From: Pseudisothecium myosuroides | Lineage: Eukaryota > Streptophyta > Bryopsida > Hypnales > Lembophyllaceae | DNA length: 64,000 bases | Reading direction: 5' to 3' | NCBI GenBank assembly: GCA_951799445.1 | Contig: OX637291.1 | Coordinates: 7,380,501-7,444,500, forward strand | Shown here: piece after piece, positions 49,313 through 61,365 of the stretch | How positions within the stretch are numbered: the stretch's first letter is position 1 | Layout: each line of letters begins with the position of its first letter | Made by a program: the position numbers and the translations under genes | Notes under the pieces: model-generated | What the model was told of the DNA's origin: nothing | What the model saw: the letters and a program-made list of their open reading frames with translations, nothing else | The model's database searches: none

Positions 49313-50845
49313 GAAATTGTAGGATAGGGATTGGAGAAATAGGGAGTTTGAAGGTAGGTTTAATATGATTTAGCGTGTTCTTGGGCATTTAAGATTATAT
49401 ATAAAGCACTTCTCTAGCAAAAGCCCCGTGCTATTCCAAACCTACTAGCAAAACTTTGTGACAACGAAGGGTTAAGTTAATATAAAAAAAATATGCTAGA
49501 AACAATCATTTGTAAGAAATGGCATTTGTAGTGAACATTCACAAATAAAAACATGACATAGTTTCAATTGAGCTCTACAAATAGCTTTAACTAAATTAGG
49601 AATTAGAGTGAATGCCATTAGAAATTACTATAGGATGTAAAAATAAAAAATATAGTATTATAATAGATTTTGCTACATCAAAATAGCAAGTAGACCATAT
49701 GATCCTAAAATTCTTCATCACAGCAACTGATCCAGCTCAAGGTGAGTTTACTATAAACATCATCAAACATTGAGCTTTTTACAATGGAATACCATCTAAA
49801 AAATGATGCTTTTTAGTAATGAGCAACACCAAACTGTCCCCTATCGCCAATGGTTCTCGTACAATGCCATAGCTCAGAAGCTTTACACAACATAACATCG
49901 CCAATGCAGGAAATTGTAAACAATTTGATGCCTGATAAATAAAAATTTACCTTATTGCCGTGTCTTTTGTACCTGTAAAAAAATCCAATAAATCAAATCC
50001 AATTCAAAAAATTAGAATATGATGCATAAGATGATAAAGTGTAAATTTAAAAAAAAATACATACCATGAAAGCCAAACCAAATAAAAAATCCGTATGATA
50101 CATCATCTGCATCGGTATGGATATTGCAGTGATAGTTTCTTGTAACACACATAGTAATGAATGGAGTATTCTCAAATGTAACGTTTTCTTATTCTTCAAT
50201 GCCTTCTTCTTTCAAAATCTCCTCTAAATGCTTGAAGACAACGGGAAACTACGCCTTCAAATGATTACTGATCATTGTGCATAAGAGATTAGCACGACGA
50301 TAGCAATCATGAGTATCATACTTGAAACTTCCAAACTAACAAACACCATATAAGTACATATTTTATGAAAACATTGAATATTTGAAAAAATTTACTTTAA
50401 TGTCAAAATGAATGAACAAATCTTCCAATCTACCTATAGGCATATCGAAAATCAAATGTTATGATTCTTGAATCATGATCTGCTCTCTTCATCTCCCTTC
50501 ATTTAGTAGGATTTCCATAGACCTCTAGAAATGCCGCATGTTCCGTCATCTCTACAAGCATACTATAGCTGAATTTGCCATTTACCAATATAAAATGGAA
50601 CCCATGCCATATAAAATTACCACTTAAAGTTGGGGAGCTAACTTTATCAAAAGTGTTATGCTCCTCCTCAAAATCGTACTTCGTAGCTCAATACGTCTTG
50701 GACTTAATTCTCTGAATCCTATGTATGACATTAGGTTTTTTCACCTTCAGAATGCCAAACTTATGCATCCAAAGGTAAACTTGGATACTGTTTGTTAGGA
50801 CCCACAGAATGAACATTGTAAAGATGATTCTTCAATTTCTTCACA
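49313..50845. other. AT-rich DNA, possible gene relic at its right end
   Basis: The minus strand between about 50450 and 50840 shows broken coding-like stretches continuing from the zinc-finger-like frame at 50846-51121, with several stops. Otherwise nothing recognised. Confidence 0.35.
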
Positions 50846-51121
50846 TCAGCAGGGATCCCCAGTCTTATCACACTCTTTGCAACCATAGGTTTTTTTGCCA
50901 GGGGTAGGGAAAATGCCATGCCCTTCAAAAAAATGTGTATAGAGATGAAGCTTCTCCAAACGACAATGCATCTTCCCTATGTAGTGTTCATTGAGGGATT
51001 CCTCAAAATTTGATAGAAGGCATTTGCAAAACAAGCAATTATGCTTGTTTGGATCCTCCATACCAGCTTCTCTCCTCTCCCGTGCCTTATTTTTTTTTGT
51101 TTTTGATCTAATTTTTCCCAT
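50846..51121 (-). CDS. C2H2-type zinc-finger-like hypothetical protein, probably a fragment
   Basis: Starting at the internal ATG (MGKIRSKTKKNKARERREAG), the frame is basic, then shows C-L-F-C followed after 12 residues by H-Y-I-G-K-M-H-C: a C2H2 finger of the RNA-binding or matrin-like spacing. A second pair C-K-E-C follows. The frame stops at 50846 while coding-like sequence continues beyond, suggesting a broken gene. Family not identified. Confidence 0.45.
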   Translation of the reverse strand: MGKIRSKTKKNKARERREAGMEDPNKHNCLFCKCLLSNFEESLNEHYIGKMHCRLEKLHLYTHFFEGHGIFPTPGKKTYGCKECDKTGDPC

Positions 51122-51145
51122 CCTATACAACAAAATAAAACACAT

Positions 51146-51618
51146 CCATTAAAATATTGTTACAACAAAAATGAATCAAACAAAAGAGATTTGAAGCTTT
51201 CGACATGTATGTACATAAAGAATGCTCAAATTTTAGAAGTATGGAAAAGAGTGATGCATCAAAGCATCCTACAATGCTCCCAACTAAGTAGGAACACCCT
51301 ACAGTTGACGCATCGGCCCCTTCCTATACTTGGACAATAGTTCCATTCAAAGAGACTTAAAACATCCTACAGTGCCGCAAGACTAACTTGCAGAAGCTAC
51401 AAAGCTGAGACCTCTAAGAACAAGTAACTATTGTCTTGAAAGAACAAGATATGTATAACAATTACAAGGTTTTGAATTGAATTAGTGAATAATCTATTAA
51501 GCAAATAAATCCAAATTATTGTAAATCATTAATTTACATCAAAATATACCTCAATGTCTTGTTGCAACACGCCTCCAAATTTAATCAAATACCAAAAAAT
51601 TTGGTAAAAAGGCTGCTC
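51146..51618. other. AT-rich flank
   Basis: No gene recognised. Confidence 0.4.
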
Positions 51619-53973
51619 TTTTTTTTTTTTTTTTTTTTAAACCCAGAGTTTATTCCAAGAATTGACTAAGAACAAACGGCGGAAGCCGAGGGCAAAGCCC
51701 TGGAGACAGAAAGAAAAACCACCCCACCCACCCCTCAAATGCCAAGAAAGAACCTAAATTACTGGAATGACCCACATTGGGGCCTTTCCAAGTTCTACGT
51801 GATGACTCTGTCAAGACGGGAACCAAAGAATGGGGTCCTAAGCCACGTATTATCAAACTTTCTAAGGTACCTATGCGCCTTGCTGGGATGTCTCTCACAC
51901 TGCTCTGACATCCTAAGCCATGCTGTTCTACCGTGGTCGAGTGTAGCCTCCCAGATACGATGCTCCATACGTGTCTTCGGCCATGTCTCCTAGTTGAAGA
52001 CCTTCGTGTTTCGACGTAGCCAATTCAGCCAGATCATCAACCCTTTCACCATGGACCAAATCATGGCCCCTGAGCGGAGTCTCCGAGGGAGCGTTGACCC
52101 AAGTAGGCGCTATTGCCAAGTGAGGTCGTCCCAGCACCCGTTAGCTGTGGGGATTGCCTGTGACAAGTAAAGGATCGTCAATGCAAACTCCCAGGCCTTC
52201 CTGCTGGGTTCGCATTCCACAAATAAGTGCAAAATTGATTCCTCTAGGCTTCTGTCACAGCAGGTGCAGGATGCGTCAATCCGTGGAAAGAATTGGGCCC
52301 TCTAGCTATTAACAGCCACTGCTTTGTGTATTACCGACCACAGGTACCCTGCTTCCTTCTGCGGTCTATGTCTGTGCCACACCTCCGTCCACTGTGGCTC
52401 ATAGCTCAATGGAAGTACACCTCTCCACTTCTCTGGTATGGACTTTTTCAGCTGCGGTCTTGGCTTGATCATTTGACGGCCTTTCTTGGCGGTATATGTG
52501 TGTAGGACATCCCCGTTTGACCACCTCCAGTGCCCTGGATCAAATTGGAGATTCTGAACCACTCCTGCAAACAAGTGAAACGCCCGGTTCTTTGGGCCTG
52601 ATCCTCTAGGCACGCTGACGATCCGAACTCGCCACAGGAGGCCACGATGGAGATCATTGTTGGGGTGGTCCCCCGGCTTCCTCAGTCTCAGTAGCATGGA
52701 GGGTTCTCCCACTGTGTAGCTGGGTTACAACGCCGGTATGAGCAGGTCGTCAATTTGTCCTGAGAGTTGGGGCCCGAACTACTTTGTTCGCTGGACAATT
52801 ACTACTAGCATGTCATCCGTCGGGTTGCTGAAGAGACCTAGGTATTCGTTCGGCTGCGTGACATTCTTGCCGATAGTAAGCATGTGTCTCCACTCTAGGG
52901 GGATGGCCACTACTATTCTTTGGTGTAGTTCACGTTCTTCAGGTCGGAGGTCAAAGGTTGCCTGAATCTTTTGCCAGCTTCGAAAGGATTCGGTTCTCTG
53001 GTCCCACAAATCGCTGATCTGTTGTAGCCCCTTTGCCATCAAGACCGCCGCTCTTTCTCTTGAGACTCCCCAGGAATTGCCAATAAAATGGATTGTCCAC
53101 CAAAGGTGTGTTGTGAGGACCTCATCTCCATTTGTAGGTTTCGCACAGCTAATATTGGGGCTCAGTTTCCGCCAAGCTGTGACGATCCTATTCCAGGCCC
53201 TGCTCCCTTTGTGTGCCGAAAACTTGTGGGCGAGTATCCAGCTACTCTTTGCCGGCCATTTGCCCTTCCCTACTGGGCGGACTTGGAGTATTCGGAATCT
53301 GAGGAATATTTGGAGGCTTGACATCCCAGGTGCCATGGCCTTGAGTACCCATTTGGAGGTTAGGGCATGAAGAGCGTCCTCTGGGTCCACCAAGCTGAGT
53401 CCACCGTGTTTCTTTTGGACGCAGCAGTCTTCCCATGCTATTCTGGCACGACAGGTCTGATCTCCTCCAGACCACTTGAAATTGCATAAGGCTACCCTGA
53501 TCTTCTTGATTATCTGTAGGGATCCACCCCAAATGACGATAAAATACCAGAGAGTTGATAGTAGCACGAAGTTAACAATCACCACCCTCTCTGCCAGGGA
53601 AAGTCTTGCGGTTACCCAAAAGTCCAGCTTGCATTGAACTTTGGCCAGCAAAAATGCGTCGACGTCTTCCGTTTCTAACTCCAGGCCAAAAGGGATGCCA
53701 AGGAGTTTTGACAATTGCTTTGGGTCCGCCCATTGGCACTCAAAGTTATGAATCCAGTCCGGCAGGGGGCGTGTAGAGAACCAGTACGCCACATTTTTGG
53801 CCCAATTGAGTAAGAGGCCGGTGGCAAGGTAGAATAGCTCCAACAATTCCGTGAGTTTCTTCATATTCTCATTTGCGTATTGAATAATTAGTTGGTGTCC
53901 TAGGTCAAAGGGCAAGGCAATCCCTTGTAGGCTGCCATGGCTCTGTGCCCTCTTGGTTGCGATGTTGAGCAAC
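51619..53973 (-). mobile_element. 5'-truncated LINE with poly(A) tail
   Basis: Minus-strand insertion ending in a tail seen as 20 T at 51619-51638. The 5' end is lost near 53973, inside the RT. Typical dead-on-arrival LINE. No target duplication could be matched by eye. Confidence 0.85.
52140..53972 (-). pseudogene. LINE ORF2: RT C-terminus, thumb and zf-RVT-like region
   Basis: Reads KRAQSHGSLQGIALPFD, LATGLLLNWAKNVAYWFS, KLLGIPFGLE, ARLSLAERVVIVNFVLLS, LWYFIVIWGGSL, FKWSGG, RIAWEDCC, KKHGGLSLVDPEDA. After a break at about 52740 come EKWRGVLPLSYEPQWTEVW and, toward 52250, a Cys-containing zf-RVT-like stretch. The YADD-type catalytic block that should lie between DLGHQLI and YANENMKKL is missing, apparently by a short deletion. 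Same general LINE type as 43670-44517. Confidence 0.82.
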
Positions 53974-53976
53974 TAG

Positions 53977-54196
53977 CAAAGCTATACATGGTGCTATTGC
54001 AAAAGCCATTTACGGTGAAACATACAATATTGAGGCACTAGTTGAGATTATATTAGAACAGGTAGATTGGTTGTTTCATGTTCTTTCATTGGCAATGGTA
54101 GGTAGTAATCTTGAGGCACAAAAAACAATGGAGGATTGTAGGATGATGGCAAGTTGGGAATATGGGGCATTGGAAGAGGTCAACAATATGAAATGA
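53977..54196 (+). pseudogene. coding-like relic beside the LINE, unknown family
   Basis: The plus frame from TSKAIHGAIAKAIYGETYN through LVEIILEQVDWLFHVLSLAM to EEVNNMK and a stop is open for 73 residues with protein-like composition and no start codon. The LINE may have cut off its 5' part. Family not recognised. Confidence 0.45.
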
Positions 54197-55542
54197 ATTC
54201 ACATAATCAATTCATCAGCTATAGCTATGGCTAATGTGGTTGGTCATTCTTGAACCTTGATAGTTGTATTGTTTGGAACAAGATTGAAGTTTTATTTTGC
54301 TTTAACTTTATTATTGTAGTTAGCAAATTTGTAATCTAGGCATATTACTAGAAGATTTATGAAGCCTCCTTTGCAGACCTTCTATATTGCACAATTTCTT
54401 ATAGAAAAGTTCTTTCCATGAAGGTTTGAGAAGTATTCATGTTGATTATGCATTAGATGTGTCTCTATATTTTGTGTATTAGAATATCCAATATGTATTG
54501 TGCATTGTTCTATTCCACTTGTTCACCAGTTTATGATATTTTTACGGGCCCAATTTGATTCTGCACAAAAATTAGCAACTTGCAGACAAATGAGGGTAAG
54601 CAGCTTGGGGCATTCTTTTCTACAGATTAGGTTCTTCAATGCCACATCTTTCTTGATTTGATTATGTATAGTTAATATTTCAATAATGTAAGAACTAAAT
54701 TATATTGCCAATTGGTATGTTTTGTTACTTGCATTGAAGATGTATTCACTCTAACCCATCCCTTTGCTATGTACTAAATATAATATAAATTTGTATATTA
54801 TTGCATATTAGAAATGTTAAATGTTCATGCCATATTTCCCACCTTTCATTTTTCTTTGAAGTAAAGTATTAAGTGGCTCTACTATAATCAATGTGTGTAT
54901 TGTTGAATGCAACAGACTTCAATTTACTAGAGAGCTTATTTGGGTGTTCTATGTATCTTATATTAGGTCAGGTATGTATACCTAACCTATTGGGCTTAAC
55001 TTGATAATTTTTCCTAAATTTCATTTTGAAATTGAAATCCTTGTTCAGTTATTTACTCATTTAATATGTTTTTTACTTCTCTCCAAACAATAGTAGGGCC
55101 ATCATTGATTGGATTGTTGTATGTGTCGTGTATGTTGGTACTATAGACTAATAAAGTATCAATTTGCTGCAGATGATCACAAAAGCGTACTAGGAAGTGT
55201 TAGGAATTGATGGTGGTACATGGACACAAGTAGATGTTCTTCTTTGTTTTCAGTATGACTAAGGATCCAAAGTTGTATCAAATTTAGATGGAGCTAGTAT
55301 TTTTAACATGAGGTTCAACCTTTGAAAAGTGACCCGCCACTCATATGAGTTATAGTGTTTTATTGTGACAATGAAGAGAACTGAATAGGTTTAGCTTTAT
55401 AGGCCCTAAAGTTATAGTTGTAAATATTTAGGTATTGAATACATATAGGCATCTACTAGGTATTGAATACTATGTAGTGTATATAGTATATATACTACAC
55501 AAACTTGAATAAATGTTTTTTGGCACTCAACATTGATTTTTC

Positions 55543-55587
<45 letters not shown>

Positions 55588-55621
55588 AAATTTCCTACTA
55601 TCATCACTATTAGGAGGTGTG
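54197..55621. other. AT-rich intergenic DNA with (TA)n
   Basis: No gene recognised. A (TA)n run covers 55548-55585. Confidence 0.5.
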
Positions 55622-55625
55622 TTAA

Positions 55626-56470
55626 CCCCTAAAGGACCAACGTGTTTAGAGGGCCAAAACTGCTTCAGAATACTTGTCCTCAAAGCAAGGTCAAAATCTT
55701 CATCAATATTTATTTTTTAACAAATTCAACCATAGGATCCTTTGTTTAACTTGCACAAGTACATTGTCCCAAAATTTTAGAATGAATATCTTCAACTATT
55801 GCAAGATCAATGTGCCTAAACTTCAAAATGTAGGCTTTTCTAGTCCTTCCAAAAGGTGAAGTTTTGGCCTTCAACATTTTTAGAAAAACTTTTTTACATT
55901 TTTAACCAAATTTTTTTTGTAATCATTAATTTTGTAAAAAAATTGTAAAGTGAAAGGTATTATCGAATGAAAGATAAAACTAATATGCTAATAATTTTTG
56001 GAAGAATTTGAAAATTATTGATCCCAATGGTGATAATGCTCTAACAAACATTTAGTATCTTTTATTTTCATTTTCATTTGAAAATTTTCAAAATTGAGAG
56101 CAAAAGATGACTTTATATGTTTTTTTAACCTTCATTGCTTGCAAAATAAAACTCCTCGTAACTCTTACCTCGTTATTCAGTATTGAGTGGTTCAATTTTT
56201 TTGAGTAGATATCAATCTACACAATTCCAAAAAAATATTTTTTATTTTTTTGAAATATATTTTTTGTTGCCTGGTTTGACATTGAATTTGAAAAAACCCT
56301 TCTAGCTTTTGCATTACTTATTGGAATGACATGAGACAAAGCTTCACATGTAGATTGTGATGAGTAGCATCCATCCTAAAAAATTCATGCAAAAATTCAA
56401 AATTATGAAGTCAATAGAGCCTACCCGAGTTCTCAAAAAGCCCAAAGTGGGCTCCTTGGTCCTTTAGGGG
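55626..56470. mobile_element. TTAA-flanked non-autonomous element, copy 5
   Basis: TTAA at 55622-55625 and 56471-56474. Ends CCCCTAAAGGACC and GGTCCTTTAGGGG are exact inverted repeats. 845 bp, non-coding. Best preserved ends of the family; same subfamily as copy 1. Confidence 0.88.
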
Positions 56471-56474
56471 TTAA

Positions 56475-57248
56475 TGTCTTCTGGATGACAAAGTAAATGC
56501 CAATTTGACATTTGCATAGAAGATGTTTGAACAAGAAACTTACATTGATGGTGCATTGTTTACTGCTCTATTTGTACCACTATAGCATTAGAATTGAATG
56601 TTTTTTAGTATTGTTTTGTATAGTAATTCAACACCAAAAGTTCAAGATGTTGGTATATCCCATTTTAAGTTATGGCATCATTTCAACATCAAAAGTATAT
56701 GACAATATGGTGTTAGCGCTGCAATTACATGTTGCTATTATATTGCCATTTTATAGCTATTTGAGCATCAAAAATACATTGATGAATGCCATTTTATTGA
56801 AAATATAGTTTGGTTTTAGCACAATTGTGCTGCCATTTTAACATCAAAAGTCATCATATTAGAGTTCTCATCAATCTAAGATTGTTACATTTTAGCACCA
56901 ACTTATTATAACTGTGGAGCCATTTCATCATTGAAATATATGGCGTACTATGGTAATCAAAGTTGCATGTTGTCATATCATAGCACAAGTGGTACAATTT
57001 TTATATCAAAATTACCTAGCATTAGTCTAGACCTATTTCTGCATCAACACAATGTCTAGTCATTTGAATGTCATTTTAGCATTAGAATGATAATCCCTTT
57101 TAGAATCCAGCTTGCATTAACCCAGCATCCATTAATATGACATCACATTAACATTAATCCCCACATTAACTTAACAATATGTAGTTTTGATGTCAATATG
57201 GCACCCTATTCACATGCCCTGAAGTTCTTGATGAGGGATGTTTCTACC
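56475..57248. other. AT-rich DNA with irregular short motif
   Basis: Repeated catttt-agcatcaa and gccattttagcacc-like pieces, as at 16565-17400. No gene. Confidence 0.4.
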
Positions 57249-57252
57249 TTAA

Positions 57253-58218
57253 CCTTCATAGCCTAAGGCCCAAATGTGTCTCAAAGCATCCTTGCTTTTC
57301 AAGCCTTATAAGTCTAAATTTCACTAAGGTATCAAAATCTCAACCGTATAATCTTGTAGTGTGTATGTTGTAGATGATGTGGATCAAATTTGAAGTCATT
57401 TGACCGCATAGATTGCAAGATTACAATGTTTTAGTGTTGAAAAAAGATGCTGAAATTTTCCTAAAAACACATTTGGAGGTGAAATTTGATTTCTAAACCT
57501 ACTCAAATGAAAAAACTTTGAACTAGAAAGTTCTTCAAAACCAACATAAAAACACATTGGTGGAAAAAAAATTCATTCAATTGACTCATTGTGTTTGCAA
57601 AATGACTTTGAAATGTCAGAAAATAGCAAAAAAGGTTGCAAAAAACACATCTATGACTGAACCTCCTTCTACTAAAATGCTTCTCAGTCACTCGTAACTT
57701 CTTGGATTGATATGAAATTTTATTTACACAAACTAGACTAGTATGTGCAACTTTTCCAACAAATATTATTGAAAACAAACCCTGTATGAAGAAGTTATAA
57801 GCCTCTGAAGTTCATTGTAATGCAAAAATGTCTGGATTTTGAACTTTGAATTGCTCCCAAACATTCAAAACAACTTGGATTGACATGAAAATTTTACCAC
57901 GATAATTAGACTTCAATTAAAACATAACCCAATAAATTTGATTGAAAACAAACATTGCATGAAAAAGATACAAGCCCCCAAAATTGCAGCCATCAAATGT
58001 TGGTGATTCCTAATTGAACCTGTGAAATTCGATTGGCTCCCAAAAAATCAGTACATCTTAGATTGATCTGAAAATTTTACCACACAAACTAGACTAGTAT
58101 ATGCAACTTTTTCAACAAGTTTTATTAAAATTGGACATTTGATGCAAAAGTTACAACACTTTGAATTGGATTGCTAGACTGTGTGAGGATACTTTTTGTC
58201 CCCTTAGGCAATGGAGGG
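57253..58218. mobile_element. TTAA-flanked element, second family
   Basis: TTAA at 57249-57252 and 58219-58222. Ends ccttcatagcctaaggccc and the inverse of ccctccattgcctaagggg, so the terminal repeats share CC-TC-AT-GCCTAAGG but differ from the CCCCTAAAGG family. 966 bp, non-coding, with repeated aacttcttggattgat / cttggattgacatga-like segments inside. Confidence 0.7.
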
Positions 58219-58270
58219 TTAAGTTAGAGGAATTTGGGCCCATTGTAAATGTATTTTCACTGATGGACTA

Positions 58271-58564
58271 AGGTAGGGGGCTGTAAAAGCGACCCTTTAC
58301 CAGCTGATTTGCATTTTGGGGGAAGCTAAACTCCTTAAAACAATTTTCAGTAAATTTTCGTGGTAAGAAAAATGGATTTGGCATCTAACCCAAGTCGTTT
58401 CATATTTTTTGAACATTCATGGAATTAGTTATGAATTTTTGAAGTTGAAAACACAAAGGTTTCTGAAAGCGACCCCCTCCTGAAATATACACTTCTGGTA
58501 CATGTTAGAGACAAAATCTACCAGATCGCTTTTAGAGACAGGTCGCTTTTACAGTCCCCTACCT
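58271..58564. mobile_element. 294-bp MITE with TA duplication
   Basis: Ends AGGTAGGGGGCTGTAAAAGC and the inverse of GCTTTTACAGTCCCCTACCT (one mismatch or gap), flanked by TA on both sides (58269-58270 and 58565-58566). Inside, taaaagcgac or gaaagcgacc recurs near both ends. Tc1/mariner-type by TA duplication (inferred). Confidence 0.8.
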
Positions 58565-58566
58565 TA

Positions 58567-58838
58567 ATATTTTTTAGTGAGTGAGAGCCGAAAAACGGCG
58601 GGCTCTCCACTGGCTGCCATTCGCAGCAGCCGCAGCTGAAAAGTACCGCATTGTCATCTCTCTCATCCACAAGTCCACATGAAGGTGCTCGCTGTCCAAA
58701 GCTCGTGCCTCGAGTCAACAACTCGACATGTGGCTTCTCCCCATTGGAGTTTAGTTTTGCAGGCTGCTTTCCACCTGGAATGAGGTAACTTACGAGGTCC
58801 ACTTCATCAGGCGCTTGGGCTCTCAAAGCGTCCACATG
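58567..58838 (-). pseudogene. GC-rich coding-like island, unknown family
   Basis: Minus-strand open frame including MDALRAQAPDEVDLVSYLIP, EKPHVELLTRGTSFGQ and SCGCCEWQP. Base composition is far from the AT-rich surroundings. It lies exactly between the MITE at 58271-58564 and the small palindrome at 58839. No homology recognised; possibly an exon or a captured fragment. Confidence 0.4.
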
Positions 58839-58911
58839 CTGAAATGTACATCATTGGTACATGTTGTTTTTTCATTATACCAGCAATGTACAAATGGTGT
58901 ACATTTCAAGA
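58839..58911. repeat. small palindrome
   Basis: ctgaaatgtacatcattgg and the approximate inverse aatggtgtacatttcaag, about 73 bp. Could be a tiny MITE; no duplication fixed. Confidence 0.55.
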
Positions 58912-58963
58912 GGTGGATGCTTATAGTAACCATCGTGTGACAACTTCAAAAATTCATATTTAA

Positions 58964-59898
58964 CCTCTAAAGATCCAAGGCCTTTTTTCTGCCAAAAAAC
59001 ACTCAAAACTGTCATTTCTATAGCAAGGAGTAAAAAAATTTGAAAAATGTTTTTTTTGCACATCTAACCATATGATCTTACACCTAACTAGTATGAGAAT
59101 GTGTGGAAAAAATTTCAGAAGTTTTGGCCGCTCAGATTGCAAGATATCTGTGTTTAAAGTGGAAAAAACAAGTATTTCAGCACATTGCGGGACTAGATTT
59201 TTTGACTTTAAACATTTTTAACTTAAAATTTTTGCACTACAAAGTTTTGAGCTTTAAATCTATATAGTGGAGAATTGAGTTGAGAGTCTAGGAAAAAAAA
59301 TAATATTCAAAAAAACTTAATTATCATTCCTAAAAAATTTATTAAGCAGAAGTAGACATGAGATAGAAGGAAAATCTAAAATATTAATATATTTTAGATG
59401 GAATTAAAATACACTAATCCCAATGGTGAGATTGTTCTAGAAAGTAAAATAAACCATGAAAATTTAATTTTTTTGAAAAATTGCAAAAATAGCATTCAGA
59501 AATGAATCCTACAAGTTATTTTTTCCAAGAAGATGCTCTAACTGCCCGAAAAACAAGAATGTCCATAACTTTCTCATAACAAATCCAAATGAAATGAATC
59601 AAAGCTTTCCATATAGACAAAAATATAATCTATGAGAAAAAAAATATTAAAAAAAAATTATCAAATTTTTGCCAAATTTTTTTTGCTGCCCAGACTGCCC
59701 AGTTACGAAAAAAAGCAACATATTTGGCCATAACTTTTGACTCCTATTTCCAAATGTGCTGAAATTTAGTGCATATGAAAGATATTCCTCACACGCACCT
59801 TTTATTAAAATTTCAGCTTAAAATATGGAAATCTCTGGTCACACGTACCTGCCCAAAATTTCTATACAACCAAAAAACTCATGCCGGTCCTTTAAGGG
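58964..59898. mobile_element. TTAA-flanked non-autonomous element, copy 6
   Basis: TTAA at 58960-58963 and 59899-59902. Ends CCTCTAAAGATCC and GGTCCTTTAAGGG. 935 bp, non-coding. Very close to copy 2 (1795-2710) along most of its length. Confidence 0.85.
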
Positions 59899-59902
59899 TT
59901 AA

Positions 59903-60688
59903 TCATTCTACAAAGCTCAAAAAAAAATATGATTTGGATTAGATGCCAATTCCATTTGTTTGTCAAGTAAGACTTATTGAAAAATAGGTCAAGTACTTTA
60001 AACTCCATAAATTAATTTTCAACTCTTAAATGGGCGCTTCATGGACCTTGTACTTTAGTCCTTCACACTGAGGAGTCCATTTAGAACGATGACTGGAAGT
60101 CAAACTTTTGAAGGCCATTGCCCGCATTTGAAGCTTGGATGTTAGCATAACATTGTTAACCAACCTAAATCATTTTCCTTTGGAGATTGTATTAGTCCTT
60201 CTTAGGTGAATTCAATTCAATTGACTATCGGGGTTTAGAATTAGTGGCCTGGTTTGTGAACATAGTATTGTAGCCAAATTTCCACATTGATAAGGTCAAC
60301 AGTGCTAGTAATTCTTGAATCCCTTTTCTCCTAATTGCAACACTAGGAAGCTTCTACTTTTGAGGGGAGCAAAAAGAAACTCCCAACATTGGTTAATAAT
60401 GTTATGAGAACATATTTATTTACGCTTAATTTTCCAATCAAAATAAGGTAATTTGATTCAAAATCATCCTTTTTTTTATTCTTGCCTAATGTCTACATTT
60501 TCTAAACATAAGATTTTAGTACCCATTTCATATTCACCAATAAGTTTATCTTTGAAAGCCACCACTTTGGTAATAGGTATTTAGTCAAAAATGATTCCAT
60601 TTTTGGACCAATAGGTGCATTCTTTGTTTCTACATTAATAGAGAAAGTCATCCATCAAACACTTGTAGTCTTTAATGTCATTTAAAGA
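59903..60688. other. AT-rich intergenic DNA
   Basis: No gene recognised. Confidence 0.4.
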
Positions 60689-60692
60689 TTAA

Positions 60693-61361
60693 CCCTTTAG
60701 TGACTGTGGTTGATTTGGGGGGCGAGCGTAGTTTTTGAATACAAATTTGGAAAAGGAAAATTTCATCACTACTCCAGGAAAGTAATCCTAGATCAAACCG
60801 TAGGAATTGATGTTGTAGACTTTATCCATGAAAAAAACAAAAAGTGAACATGATTAGACGGTGCAATTTGTTGTGAGTGATCTTCAAAGTGCGATGCATC
60901 GAAGTAGCCTTCAGTTGAAGCAGCATAGTACATTATTGCCCATAACTTTTGAAACATGCCTCCACAATTCATGGGATTGCTGGGCAACATTTCTATTGTT
61001 CTTAGGCGTCAATTTCAAATAGAATCACATGAGTTGCTGAATGTATATGCGACTTAGAAGATATGAACTTTGATTCATTCTATTTGGACTGGTGATGAGA
61101 AAGTTATGGACAATCTTGTTTTTTGGGCAATCTAAGCATCTTCTTGAAAAAAAACTTTTTGTCCAACTTTGAATGCTAATGTCTTCCAATCCGTACGGTC
61201 AAATTTGATGAAGTTTTTACCACATGATTTCAAACAAGTGAAGTACAAGATCCTACGGTTAGATTCTAAAAAAATGTTTTTTTTGCTTTTTTGGATGAAT
61301 GCAATAGAAATGGCAGTTCAGAATGGTTTTTGATAGAAAAATGGCCTTGAGACTTCAGGGG
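60693..61361. mobile_element. TTAA-flanked element, copy 7, shorter
   Basis: TTAA at 60689-60692 and 61362-61365. The right half follows the family (tcttccaatccgtacggtc, agaaatggcagttcag, gacttcagggg); the left end cccttta is diverged. 669 bp, so about a quarter is deleted. Confidence 0.65.
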
Positions 61362-61365
61362 TTAA

